Shown here in pieces: positions 6,921 through 15,700 of a stretch of DNA of 51,679 bases. The notes below the pieces were generated by a model that saw only the letters and a program-made list of their open reading frames with translations, did not search any database and was not told the DNA's origin. Numbering within the stretch: the stretch's first letter is position 1; the number at the start of each line of letters is the position of its first letter. Origin of the DNA: Acidobacteriota bacterium (lineage in GTDB: Bacteria > Acidobacteriota > Vicinamibacteria > Vicinamibacterales > 2-12-FULL-66-21); the NCBI GenBank assembly GCA_016184105.1, contig JACPDI010000017.1, positions 31,187 to 82,865 of the forward strand, given 5' to 3'. The translations under genes were made by a program, and so were the position numbers.

Positions 6921-8555
6921 ATGTTGCCGGCCGTGGTTGCCGCGCTGCTCGGGTGGGCGCAGGCGACCCAACCATCGACTCCAGCCGAGCGTATCCCTCT
7001 CGACAGCGCGAGCCTCAGCGGCACGGTCACGGCGGCGGGCGGCACGACGCCCATCGCCCGCGCCCGCGTCGTCCTGTCGTCGCCGGGTGCGGCGGCGCCG
7101 CGGGTGACGATGACCGACGAGTCCGGCCGGTATCGGATCGATCGGCTGGGAGCCGGGCTTTACACGGTCGCCTTCTCGCGCAACGGGTTCGTCGACGCCA
7201 CCTTCCCCGCGCCGATTGAGGTGGCCGAGCGCCAGCAGCTGCAGCACGTGGACATCGCGCTCGAGTCTGCGGCGGCGATTCGCGGAAGGATTTTGGATGA
7301 GGACGGGACGCCGTTTGCCGGCGCCATCGTGCAGGCGCTGCGCGTCACGAGCGAATCCGGCCAGCGCAGCCTGGCGGCCGCGGCAACCGCCACCTCGGAC
7401 GACGAGGGGCGGTTCAGCCTCTTCGGCCTGCCGGCGGGAAGCTACCTGGTGAGCGCGATGGATCCGGCGTTCGCTCGCGCGGGAGACGACCGCGGGCCGC
7501 TCAATTACGGGCCAACCTATTACCCTGGCGTGGGCACTCCGGAGTCGGCGACGCCGGTACGCGCGGCGATACCGGCGGCGCCCGGCGCGCAGCGCGTTGA
7601 ATTTCGCCTGCAGATCCTGCGACCCGTGCAGGTCTCCGGCCGCCTTCTCACGTCCGACCGGCGGGCGCTGGCCAGCGCGGCGGTGATCATGAGCCCGCAG
7701 ATCGACACCGGCGTCGTCAACCGGGCCGTCGGGGACGCGCGCATCAGCCCGGACGGCACGTTCACGTTCACCAACGTGCCGCCTGGCCGCTACGTGATTC
7801 GGGCGCGCGGGGAGGCCGAGGCCGACGGGAGGCCGCTGTTTGCCACGTTCGCGATCGCCGTGCAAGGGCGCGACGTGAGCGGTCTGGAGATGACGCTGAC
7901 GCCGGGCGCCGTGATCGAAGGCCGCGTGGAGATCCAGCCGCGGCGCGGGAGCGCGCTCCCGCGGTCCACGTTGCGCGTGCGCGCGCCGCTCGCCGACGGG
8001 GCGGCGTTCGGCGACACGCTGACGGGCACGGTGCGGTCCGACGGCGCGTTCCGCCTCGCCGGCCTGATGTCGGGCTCTCACGTGCTGATGGTCGAGGGCC
8101 TGGTGTTCCCGTGGCGGATCGCCGAGGCGCGGCTGCAGGGGCGCGACGTGACCGAGAGCACGATCGATATCGATCGCGATCAGCAATTCCGCAGCGCCCG
8201 GATCGTGCTCACCGACACGGCCGGTGGAGTGGCCGGGACGGTGACGCTCCCGCGCGGTGTCGCGCCGGCCGACGTGCTCGTCATCGCGTTTCCCGCCGAC
8301 GCCTTGCGCCGGCGGGTGCCCCTCCGCTTCGTGCGCGCCGGCCGTCTGCTCTCGGACGGCGCCTATCGTGTGGTTGACCTCGTTCCGGGGGCGTACCTCG
8401 TGGCCGCCGCGGTCGGCGTGGCGGAGCAGGACGCGATGAATCCTTCAATGCTCGAGCGGCTCGTGCCGATCGCCAGTCTGGCGACCATCAGCGAGGGACA
8501 GGTCCTGAGGGTGGCGCTTCAGGCGGCTCCGCTGCCGGCGGTCTCTCGACGCTGA
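6921..8555 (+). CDS. Secreted protein with five carboxypeptidase-regulatory-like repeats
   Basis: A 544-residue protein with a short signal peptide (MLPAVVAALLGWAQA) and no enzymatic domain. At least five Ig-like CarboxypepD_reg/Cna-B repeats follow. Each starts with a G-x-V/I or GRI/GRL strand and ends with a G-x-Y/F-x-x-x-x-L-x-x-G-x-Y pattern: GRYRIDRLGAGLYTV, GRFSLFGLPAGSYLV, GTFTFTNVPPGRYVI, GAFRLAGLMSGSHVL and GAYRVVDLVPGAYLV. Such proteins are abundant in Acidobacteriota and are thought to be extracytoplasmic structural or binding proteins. ATG 6921 is preferred over 6909 because of the promoter spacing. It overlaps the next gene by one base. Confidence 0.85.
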   Translation: MLPAVVAALLGWAQATQPSTPAERIPLDSASLSGTVTAAGGTTPIARARVVLSSPGAAAPRVTMTDESGRYRIDRLGAGLYTVAFSRNGFVDATFPAPIEVAERQQLQHVDIALESAAAIRGRILDEDGTPFAGAIVQALRVTSESGQRSLAAAATATSDDEGRFSLFGLPAGSYLVSAMDPAFARAGDDRGPLNYGPTYYPGVGTPESATPVRAAIPAAPGAQRVEFRLQILRPVQVSGRLLTSDRRALASAAVIMSPQIDTGVVNRAVGDARISPDGTFTFTNVPPGRYVIRARGEAEADGRPLFATFAIAVQGRDVSGLEMTLTPGAVIEGRVEIQPRRGSALPRSTLRVRAPLADGAAFGDTLTGTVRSDGAFRLAGLMSGSHVLMVEGLVFPWRIAEARLQGRDVTESTIDIDRDQQFRSARIVLTDTAGGVAGTVTLPRGVAPADVLVIAFPADALRRRVPLRFVRAGRLLSDGAYRVVDLVPGAYLVAAAVGVAEQDAMNPSMLERLVPIASLATISEGQVLRVALQAAPLPAVSRR

Positions 8556-9304
8556 TGGTCGAGGCGTCTTCACGTCACGCATCGCGGGCGCCGGTCGATC
8601 TGCGCGTGGTCACCTACAACGTTCATCGGTGCCGCGGCATGGACCGGCGCGTGCGGCCGGATCGGGTTGCCGCCGTGCTTGCCGAAGTCGGCGCGGACGT
8701 CATCGCGCTCCAGGAGGTGGTGGGCGCGGGACCGCACGACGCCGGGCAGGCCGCGGAGCTCGGCGCCGCGCTGGGAATGGGATGGGTGATGGCGCCGGCG
8801 CGTCACCTGCGCGGGCATCTGTTTGGGAATGTCATCCTCAGCCGGCTCCCGATCAAGTTTCACACGCAGCATGACCTGTCGTGGAAGACGTGCGAGCCGC
8901 GGTGTGTTCAGCGCGTGGACCTGCAGGCCGGCGAGCACGTGGTGCACCTGTACAACGTCCACCTCGGTACCGCGGTGCTCGAGCGCCGGTACCAGGCGGA
9001 GCGGCTGGGATCGATCGTCCGCGACCATCGCGTGCCGAGCCCGAAGATCGTGCTGGGTGATTTCAACGAGTGGTTGCGCGGCCTGGCGACGATCACCCTC
9101 ACGTCGATGCTTCAGAGCATCGACATCTACGCCCACCTGAAGCGTCGCCGGACGTATCCCGGTGTCTTCCCCATCCTGCATCTCGATCACATCTACTACG
9201 AGGGCAACGTGGAGGTCAGCGGCGTCGAGCTCCCGCGCACCCGCAAAGCCCTGATGGCGTCCGACCACCTCCCCCTGATCGCCAACCTCCGCATCCGCCT
9301 CTAG
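8555..9304 (+). CDS. Endonuclease/exonuclease/phosphatase (EEP) family hydrolase
   Basis: A 249-residue metal-dependent phosphodiesterase fold. The expected motifs appear in order: VVTYNVHRC (metal-ligand Asn), IALQEV (catalytic Glu), LYNVHL, VLGDFNEW (Asp and Asn), LDHIYY and SDHLPLIA (Asp-His pair at the active site). The family includes DNases, sphingomyelinases and inositol phosphatases; the substrate cannot be told. There is no signal peptide. It overlaps the upstream gene by one base (TGATG). Its TAG stop lies in the CTAG that begins the inverted repeat of the neighbouring RAYT element. Confidence 0.9.
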   Translation: MVEASSRHASRAPVDLRVVTYNVHRCRGMDRRVRPDRVAAVLAEVGADVIALQEVVGAGPHDAGQAAELGAALGMGWVMAPARHLRGHLFGNVILSRLPIKFHTQHDLSWKTCEPRCVQRVDLQAGEHVVHLYNVHLGTAVLERRYQAERLGSIVRDHRVPSPKIVLGDFNEWLRGLATITLTSMLQSIDIYAHLKRRRTYPGVFPILHLDHIYYEGNVEVSGVELPRTRKALMASDHLPLIANLRIRL

Positions 9305-10373
9305 TTGGGGTCAGATCCCGAATTCGCGCGTTTTTCTAGGTCTGACCCTTTTGAGCATCTTTCCGATGGTCGACGGATGCACGTCGAGGAACTCGGCGAT
9401 CTGCCGCATGGAATAGTGATGCTCCCGATACGCCACCGCCGCCTGCCGGTCGCGCTCGCGCCGGCGGACGACGCCGCAGAACAGGTCTGACAGGGATGGC
9501 GCTCCCTGTCGGCGATCCGAAACCGCAACGTCGAGCGGGGCGCGACGCAACAAGTCCGTGAAGCGCGCGACGAACGCGCGGTCGCCGATAATCGGGCCGC
9601 GCCACTTGACGGACTCGGCCCCCTGTCTCAGACCGTCTTCGACGTAGCGCCGGTAGCGCGCCGCCGCCTCCCCGTCGAGGGCGCCGAATTGCCCCAGGAC
9701 CAGATCCGGCCAAAGAAACGACGGCCGCTCGTCGAAACCGGCCGTCGCGCGGTAGCTGCTCCACGGCCAGTCTTCCGGTTTCGCGACCATGTGCGCCCTC
9801 ACGGGATTCAGCGCCACGTACCGGCACACGGTGAGGAGGTATCCATCCTCCTGCACGATCTTCGCGGTAAAGCGTCCCTGAAAGAGGTGTCCCTGCATGC
9901 TGTGGCGGCGGTTCCACAACGTGGCATACGTACCGTTCAGGTCGTGCATGGCGCGCGAGAGATTTGGATGCGTGGTGGTGACAACCGCGTGGTAGTGCGT
10001 GTCCATCAGACAGTAGCCATGACATACCAGCCCGTGCGTCGCCACACATTTGCCGAACACCTGGAGAAAGCACCTCCGGTCCTCGTCGTCGCGCACGATG
10101 GCCATCTTGCGATTGCCTCTCGACATGACGTGATAGGTCAGACCTGCAGCATCGATACGGAGGGGACGCGCCATGACCGATCGGCGTTCACAACGCGGGC
10201 CGACCCGACTCGGGGCGTTTTCTTGGGACTTTTCAGGGTTTCTTCAGCGGCGGGCAACAACGAATCGCAGTTTCAACCAGCGCCAGCACGGACGCTGATG
10301 GCGCATTCTGCAATCTGGTCCAAAAGGGTCAGTCCGAGAAAGACCTTCGAATTCGGGATCTGACCCCTACTAG
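9301..10373. mobile_element. RAYT transposase element with imperfect terminal inverted repeats
   Basis: The element is bounded by CTAGTTGGGGTCAG (left) and the reverse complement of CTAGTAGGGGTCAG (right). The inverted repeat covers 9301-9326 and 10348-10373 with one mismatch; its inner 20 bp (9307-9326 and 10348-10367) are perfect. Looser similarity continues inward for about 20 bp (TCTGACCCTTTTGAGC against ACTGACCCTTTTGGAC). One minus-strand RAYT gene lies inside. The 170 bp between its start and the right repeat hold no gene. Confidence 0.8.
9311..10174 (-). CDS. REP-associated tyrosine transposase (RAYT, IS200-like Y1 family)
   Basis: A 287-residue Y1_Tnp-type transposase. The N-terminus MARPLRIDAAGLTYHVMSRG is the RAYT hallmark. 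The metal-binding HUH-type pair is His60-Tyr61-His62 (MDTHYHAV), and the catalytic tyrosine is probably Tyr119 in CRYVALNPVRA. The C-terminal 70 residues contain a helix-turn-helix (YSMRQIAEFLDVHPSTIGKMLKR). RAYTs process short palindromic REP or MITE-like sequences with single-stranded DNA chemistry. The last codons (EFGI-stop) are encoded by the inverted repeat itself. It is the likely source of activity for the related element at 22314-22471. Confidence 0.93.
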   Translation of the reverse strand: MARPLRIDAAGLTYHVMSRGNRKMAIVRDDEDRRCFLQVFGKCVATHGLVCHGYCLMDTHYHAVVTTTHPNLSRAMHDLNGTYATLWNRRHSMQGHLFQGRFTAKIVQEDGYLLTVCRYVALNPVRAHMVAKPEDWPWSSYRATAGFDERPSFLWPDLVLGQFGALDGEAAARYRRYVEDGLRQGAESVKWRGPIIGDRAFVARFTDLLRRAPLDVAVSDRRQGAPSLSDLFCGVVRRRERDRQAAVAYREHHYSMRQIAEFLDVHPSTIGKMLKRVRPRKTREFGI

Positions 10374-10600
10374 CCTTCTTCTTCGTAATCGATCTCTTCG
10401 CGCGGCAGGGCCCGCGTCGCGGGGCGCTGGGCTTCGCGGTAGTCGTAAAGCGGCAGGTCGCGCACGTGGTGCGTCAGCGGACACGACGGGGACTTCGCCT
10501 CGAGCACGACGGTGACCGCCCGCCCCTCGACGCCTTCGCGGAACGCAACGCGGCACCCGCAGAACAACCGCGCGTGCGTGAACCCCTTCATGTTCCCCAC
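10370..10600 (-). CDS. Small Cys-containing hypothetical protein
   Basis: A 76-residue acidic protein. Near the N-terminus is FCGCRVAFREG and later a single Cys in SPSCPLTHHVRDLPLYDYRE; the C-terminus is very acidic (EEIDYEEEG). Three Cys and two His might form a small metal site, but no family is recognised. The GTG at 10600 is favoured because a TATGAT lies exactly six nucleotides upstream; ATG 10591 is an in-frame alternative. Its TAG stop is part of the terminal repeat of the RAYT element, so the true C-terminus may have been altered by insertion. Confidence 0.6.
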   Translation of the reverse strand: MGNMKGFTHARLFCGCRVAFREGVEGRAVTVVLEAKSPSCPLTHHVRDLPLYDYREAQRPATRALPREEIDYEEEG

Positions 10601-10606
10601 GCGTCG

Positions 10607-10612
10607 ATCATA
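10607..10612 (-). promoter_or_regulatory. -10 element, leaderless start of the small protein
   Basis: On the minus strand TATGAT (10612-10607) is followed after six nucleotides by the GTG at 10600. No Shine-Dalgarno lies in between. Confidence 0.45.
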
Positions 10613-10619
10613 GCAGATC

Positions 10620-11207
10620 TCAGATGGCGAGGAGCGCCTTCAACTCGCGCTCGAGCTGCTCCTTGGTGACCAACCCCATATACCTGCGGCAGATGGTCCC
10701 GTCCTTCGCGATCAGGAAGGACACCGGGATGCCCCACATCGGCCCGTACGCGGCATCGGTGATGTCGCTGCGATCGCTGCCGACCAGCACCGGATAGTTC
10801 ATCTTCATCTGCTGCGCGAAATTCTTCAGCTGCTCCGGGGTGTCATCGGTCGAAATGCCAAGGACGACGAAGCCCTTGTCCTTGTACGCGTCGTACATCT
10901 CGACGAAGCCAGGAATCTCGTGCTTGCACGGCCCGCACCACGTCGCCCAGAAATTGAGCAGGATCACCTTGCCCTTGTAATCCGACATCCGAACGTCGCG
11001 CCCGTGCATGTCCTTCACGGTAAACGCCAGCGGCGCCGCCTTTCGCTTCGCGTCGCAGAAGGACGGGGCGGCACCCGCCGGCAGCGCCGCCGCGCCGTCC
11101 GGCTCCGTGCGATCGAACAACCGCGCCCCGAGCGGGATGGCGGCGAACCCGAGGAGCACCGCGAGGGCGGCGGCAAGCAGCCAGCGTGTACGAGTCGGCG
11201 TCTTCAT
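10620..11207 (-). CDS. TlpA-like thiol-disulfide oxidoreductase
   Basis: A 195-residue periplasmic thioredoxin-like protein anchored or exported by an N-terminal hydrophobic segment (LLAAALAVLLGFAAIPLG). The active site is WATWCGPC with Cys91 and Cys94; a further Cys51 precedes the fold and another lies in the GTICRRY strand. The AhpC/TSA-Redoxin signature strands are present (VILLNFWATW, FVVLGIS, IPVSFLI). Such proteins reduce periplasmic disulfides, for example in cytochrome c maturation. The start ATG overlaps the anti-sigma stop (ATGA), so it is the third gene of a sigma/anti-sigma operon. That position suggests it acts in the redox response the sigma factor controls. Confidence 0.92.
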   Translation of the reverse strand: MKTPTRTRWLLAAALAVLLGFAAIPLGARLFDRTEPDGAAALPAGAAPSFCDAKRKAAPLAFTVKDMHGRDVRMSDYKGKVILLNFWATWCGPCKHEIPGFVEMYDAYKDKGFVVLGISTDDTPEQLKNFAQQMKMNYPVLVGSDRSDITDAAYGPMWGIPVSFLIAKDGTICRRYMGLVTKEQLERELKALLAI

Positions 11208-11929
11208 TGCAGCGGCAGATCCTTCCTGATGATGGCGGCGAGGGCTTCCATCTCCTGCCGCGGTTCGCGCCCGACGAGCACGTACGTGCGGTCGTCCGAC
11301 GACCAGACGATCGCTTCATGGCCGAATACATCGAAGATGCGCGGAGTCCGCCCTCCGTCGCGCGCGATGAAAAGCGAGAGCGGGCGTCCGTCGATCCTGT
11401 ACATGATGTGCGCCGTGCCGCCCTCGCTGCTGTCGCAGCGCCGCACCCCGGCGAGGCTCACGCGGTCGTTCATCGCGGCGGGAACGCGAATCGGCCACCC
11501 GTAACGCTCGCGCCAGTACGCGGCCAGCTGCACGGGGGACCCGCTGACGCGCGCGCCGTTCATCTTCGAGCACTTCACGTGGTCGAGCGTGAGCTGCGCG
11601 GCCAGCACCGGCGTGCCCGCGTCGGTCCCGCCGAACCAAATCAGGGCGGCCAGGAGGCTGGCGGCGGCCGCCAGCGTGAGCGAAATCCAGCGGCGGGAGT
11701 GCCGCCCGCGACACAGCCGGGCGCAGCGCGCGCGCAGCGCGGGCGGCGCCCCCTCGCGCATGCCTTCGCGCGCCGCGCAGACCGCCTCCCGCGCGGCGCG
11801 TTCGGCGTCGATGCGGGTTCGGCACGGCGGGCACGCAGCGAGGTGGGCGCGCACGTCGGCTCCATCCGCGTCGGCAAGCTCACCGTCCACGAACGGCACG
11901 GCGAGGGGTTCGAGCTCTTTACATCGCAT
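11204..11929 (-). CDS. Membrane anti-sigma factor with zf-HC2 zinc-binding domain
   Basis: A 241-residue protein. The N-terminal zinc-binding anti-sigma domain has Cys3 and the His29-x3-Cys33-x2-Cys36 motif (HLAACPPC). A single transmembrane helix lies near residues 80-97 (ISLTLAAAASLLAALIWF). The extracytoplasmic part (about 100-241) contains two Cys (HVKCSKM and VRRCDSS) that could form a redox-sensitive disulfide. It should bind the ECF sigma encoded 66 bp upstream. Its stop overlaps the TlpA start, so all three genes are co-expressed. Confidence 0.92.
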   Translation of the reverse strand: MRCKELEPLAVPFVDGELADADGADVRAHLAACPPCRTRIDAERAAREAVCAAREGMREGAPPALRARCARLCRGRHSRRWISLTLAAAASLLAALIWFGGTDAGTPVLAAQLTLDHVKCSKMNGARVSGSPVQLAAYWRERYGWPIRVPAAMNDRVSLAGVRRCDSSEGGTAHIMYRIDGRPLSLFIARDGGRTPRIFDVFGHEAIVWSSDDRTYVLVGREPRQEMEALAAIIRKDLPLQ

Positions 11930-11995
11930 GCGCCGGCACCTTCGTCAGTTTCATCTCGCTCATCTGGCTCATCCGGCCCGTCCCGGCCGCCCGCC

Positions 11996-12553
11996 CTAAC
12001 CCGGCTCCACTCCCGTGGTGAGACGCGCGTGGAGGAGCCGGCGTCCCCGTGAGATCCGCGACATCACCGTGCCGATCGGAACATCGAGCATGCGGGCGAT
12101 GTCGCCGTAGGAGAACTCCTCGACGTCGCGCAGCCAGACGGCCTGGCGAAACGCCGGCGGCAACGCGTCGAGCGCTTCGCGCAGCCCCCTGCCAAGAGAC
12201 TGCCGGAGCAGCACCTGCTCCGGCGAGTGGCTGCGAGGTCCCGCATCGACTGCGCGCTCGACGGCCTCGCTGTCCACGTCCACCGGATTCCTGCCGCGGT
12301 CGCGGAGCGTGTTCCGCCACGTGTTGTGGAGGATCGTAAACAGCCACGCCTTGAGGTTCGTGCCCGCCTGGAAGCGGTGCGCGGCGCGAAACGCCTTCAA
12401 GTATGTCTCCTGCACCAGGTCCTGCGCTTGGTCGGCGTCGCGCGCGAGCCGCAGCGCCGCACCATAGAGGCTGTCGAGGTGCGAGAGCGCGTCAGCTTCG
12501 AAGGCGTCGCGGCCATCCGGCCCGCGTTCGGCCCGTGGCCGGAAGAGCGGCAT
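11996..12553 (-). CDS. ECF-type RNA polymerase sigma factor
   Basis: A 185-residue sigma70-family factor with region 2 (YGAALRLARDADQAQDLVQETYLKAFRA; LKAWLFTILHNTWRN) and region 4 (ALDALPPAFRQAVWLRDVEEFSYGDIARMLDVPIGTVMSRISRGRRLL). Regions 1 and 3 are absent, as expected for ECF factors. It heads the sigma/anti-sigma/TlpA operon. Upstream on the minus strand, GGAAT and GGTTA occur about 16 bp apart (roughly 12575-12615); this could be an ECF-type autoregulatory promoter, but the match is weak. The 194 bp between it and the divergent fusion gene at 12748 hold no gene. Confidence 0.95.
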   Translation of the reverse strand: MPLFRPRAERGPDGRDAFEADALSHLDSLYGAALRLARDADQAQDLVQETYLKAFRAAHRFQAGTNLKAWLFTILHNTWRNTLRDRGRNPVDVDSEAVERAVDAGPRSHSPEQVLLRQSLGRGLREALDALPPAFRQAVWLRDVEEFSYGDIARMLDVPIGTVMSRISRGRRLLHARLTTGVEPG

Positions 12554-12747
12554 GGTGAACCTGCATGCGCGGACGCCTCCAAGATATAACCCGGGACGCC
12601 CGATCTTTATTCCCGGAGCCGGGATCCAGGCCGTTGCGACGGCCGTCTGAGCTACAGTAACATCCGGCGTGGCGAGGAATCGAGTCCAACGCCGGTTTGG
12701 CGGCGGGAGTGCCTGCCTGCCCGCCGCAGCGTTACCAGAGGTGCCCC

Positions 12748-15700
12748 ATGCGTAAGCGGACCTGCCGCGGCGCCGGCCGTGTTTACGGCGCTGCCGGGCT
12801 GGCTCTTCTCCTGCTCACCGCGGGCGCGGCGGAACTCCGCGCGCAGACGTCGTTCGTGCCCTACTACGGCAAGAACCGCGTCAAGTATGACAAGTTCGAG
12901 TGGCACATCTACACCACTGACCATTTCGAGATTTACTACTATCCCGACCTCGAGCCGCACCTCGAGCGCGTGGCCGGCTACGCCGAGAGCGCCTACCAGC
13001 AGGTCAGCGCCGACCTCAAACACGATCTTGCCTTCAAGGTTCCCCTGGTCCTGTACAAGACGTCGAGCGAGTTCCAGCAGCAGAACGTGATCGGCGAGGA
13101 GCTGCCCGAAGGGGTGCTCGCCTTCGCGGAGCCGCAGCGGGATCGCATGGTGCTGCCGATCGACGAGCCGCCCGACCAGCTGTACCGGCTCATCACGCAC
13201 GAACTGACCCACGTCTTCGAGTTCGACATCATCCCGCGCTCGCTCGTCCGGCGCGGCCTCCCGCTCTGGGTGGATGAAGGCCTCGCCAATTACGAGGCCG
13301 GGTTCTGGCATCCGTTGGACCTGATGCAGGTCCGCGACGCCGCGATTGCCGACATCGTCCCGAAGATGAGCGAATTCGAGACGCGGCCCCTGAGCGGCCG
13401 CCTTCCGTACTCGCTGGGCCACGCCGCCTTCGAGTTCATCGAATCGAAGTGGGGCAAGGAGGGGCTGCGCCAGTTCCTCTTCGCGCTGCGCAAGAGCGTG
13501 ATCGGCGGCGGCGAGAACGCGTACGAGGAGGCGTTCCGCCTGAAGCCGGACGAGTTCGACGACCAGTTCGACAAGTACCTGAAAGACCGTTTCAGGGCCT
13601 TCCGCGACAAGGAGCGCCCGGTCGACTACGGCAAGGACCTCGCGCCGCGCCCTGACAAGACCCGCTACACGGTCGTCGTGTCGATCGAGCCCTCTCCCTC
13701 GGGCGACATCATCGCCGCGGCCGCCGGCAACCGGAAGGACCAGGAACTGGATCTCATCCTGATCTCGTCGAAGGACGGGCAGGTCATCCGCAACCTGACG
13801 AGCGGCTTCAACAAGGACCGCGGGTTCGAGTACATCACGACGCCCGGCGGGCTGCGCAACAACACGGTGTCGTGGATGTCGTGGGGGCCGACGGGCGACC
13901 GGCTCGCGTACTTCGTCCGCACCGAAAAGGAGAAATCGCTCATCCTGCAGAACGTGCTCACGCGGAAGATCGAGAAGCGATACGAGCTGAAGACGGTTGA
14001 CAACCCGGAGTCGCCGGCGATCAGCCCCGATGGGCGCACGGTCGCCTTCTCGGGGCTGCGCGGCGCGGTGGCCGACATCTTCACCATCGATCTCGAGACC
14101 GGCGCGATCACCAATCTCACCAACGACGCGTTCGGCGACTACGGCCCCACCTTCGCACCCGACGGCAAGTCGATCGTGTACATCGCGCGCGTGAGCGGCA
14201 ACGACAAGCTGTTCCGGCTCGACGTCGCGAGCGGCCAGAAGACGCAGATCACGTTCGGCACGCACGACGATGGCGGCGCGAAGTTCATCGACGCAGAGAC
14301 GATCGTGTTCCCGTCCACCGCGACGGATCCGAACCAGCCCATCGATCCCGACGTGGCGCGCAACGGCAACATCTACAACCTGTGGACGCTCAACCTGAAG
14401 ACGGGCGAGCTGCGGCAGTGGACCGACACGCTCGGGTGCAACGTCAGCCCGGCCGTCCTGCGCGACCAGGCGGCACCGCGCATCGCCTTCGTGACCTACT
14501 ACAAGGGCGAGTACGGCATCCACACGCTCGCGCGGCGGGAGCCGATCCACAAGACCGCCTCGTCCGACTTCGGCGCGCCGGGCCCGATCATCGACTTCCA
14601 GGCGCCGCTCACCCACACGCTCGTCGCGGCGAACAAGCGGAAGAAGGGCACGTTCGAGAAGCTGTTCCTCGAGGGACGGCCGCCGGTCAACGTCGGGGTG
14701 ACGAGCGGCGGGGACGTGTTCGGCGGTTCGGCGGTCACCTTCACCGACGTGCTCGGCGATCAGCAGTTCAACCTGTTTGCCGCGTCCGTGGCGCAGTACC
14801 GCACGCTGTCGTTCTCCTACGTCAACCTCGCGCGGCGCCTCCAGTACGCGCTGCAGGGGTTCTCGCAGACGCAGTTCTTCTACGGCTATCTGCCAGGGCT
14901 CGTCTACGACCCGACCTACGCCTTCATCGACCGCGACTTCGCGATCGCCACGCGCACGGCGCGCGGCGGCTCGGCCTTCGCGATCTACCCGATGAACCGC
15001 TACGCGCGCGTCGAGCTGTCGGGCGGCCTCTTCCAGTTCAAGGAGGAGTACGACGACCCCGCCGTCGAGGAGTTCGCGCGGCAGTACGAGGAAGCCGTCT
15101 ACGGCACGCCGATTTTCCGCAACGGCACGATGATGCCGCTCGGCGTCACCTTCACGCAGGAGACGACCGTCTTCCGCGAGTTCGGGCCGCTGGCCGGCAA
15201 CACGGTCCGCATCGGCTACGAGTTTTCTCCGAAGGTGGGCGACTTCCTCTCGCGCCAGACGATCGAAGCGGACGCCCGTTACTACATGCGGATCGGCACG
15301 ACCGGCGTCCTGGCGCTGCGCGCGCGGGGGTTCAACAGCTGGGGGGACTTCCCCGATTTCCTGTACTTCGGCGGCAACTCGGAGATGCGCGGGTACGAGT
15401 ACCTCGAGTTCCTCGGGCACAAGGCGATGTTCGCCAACGCCGAGCTGCGCTTCCCGCTGATCGAGGCGATGCTGACGCCGCTGGGCGTCATGGGAGGCAT
15501 CCGGGGCGTGTTCTTCTTCAACGTGGGGGCGGCGGGCCTCAGGGGGCAGCCGCTGAAGCTGTGGTCGACCGAGCGCGAGGTCGTGGAGACGGTCGCCGAC
15601 GTGGTCTTCGATCCCCTGCGCAACGCGTTCGTCACGGTGCCCGGCGAGCCCAGGCTGATCTCCGGGTTCCGGCTGAAAGACGCCCGCGCCTCGTACGGCA

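Noticed and set aside
9689-10363. A plus-strand open frame across the RAYT gene ending in the same EFGI residues
   Set aside because: It is antisense to a transposase with intact motifs; the shared ending only reflects the inverted repeat.
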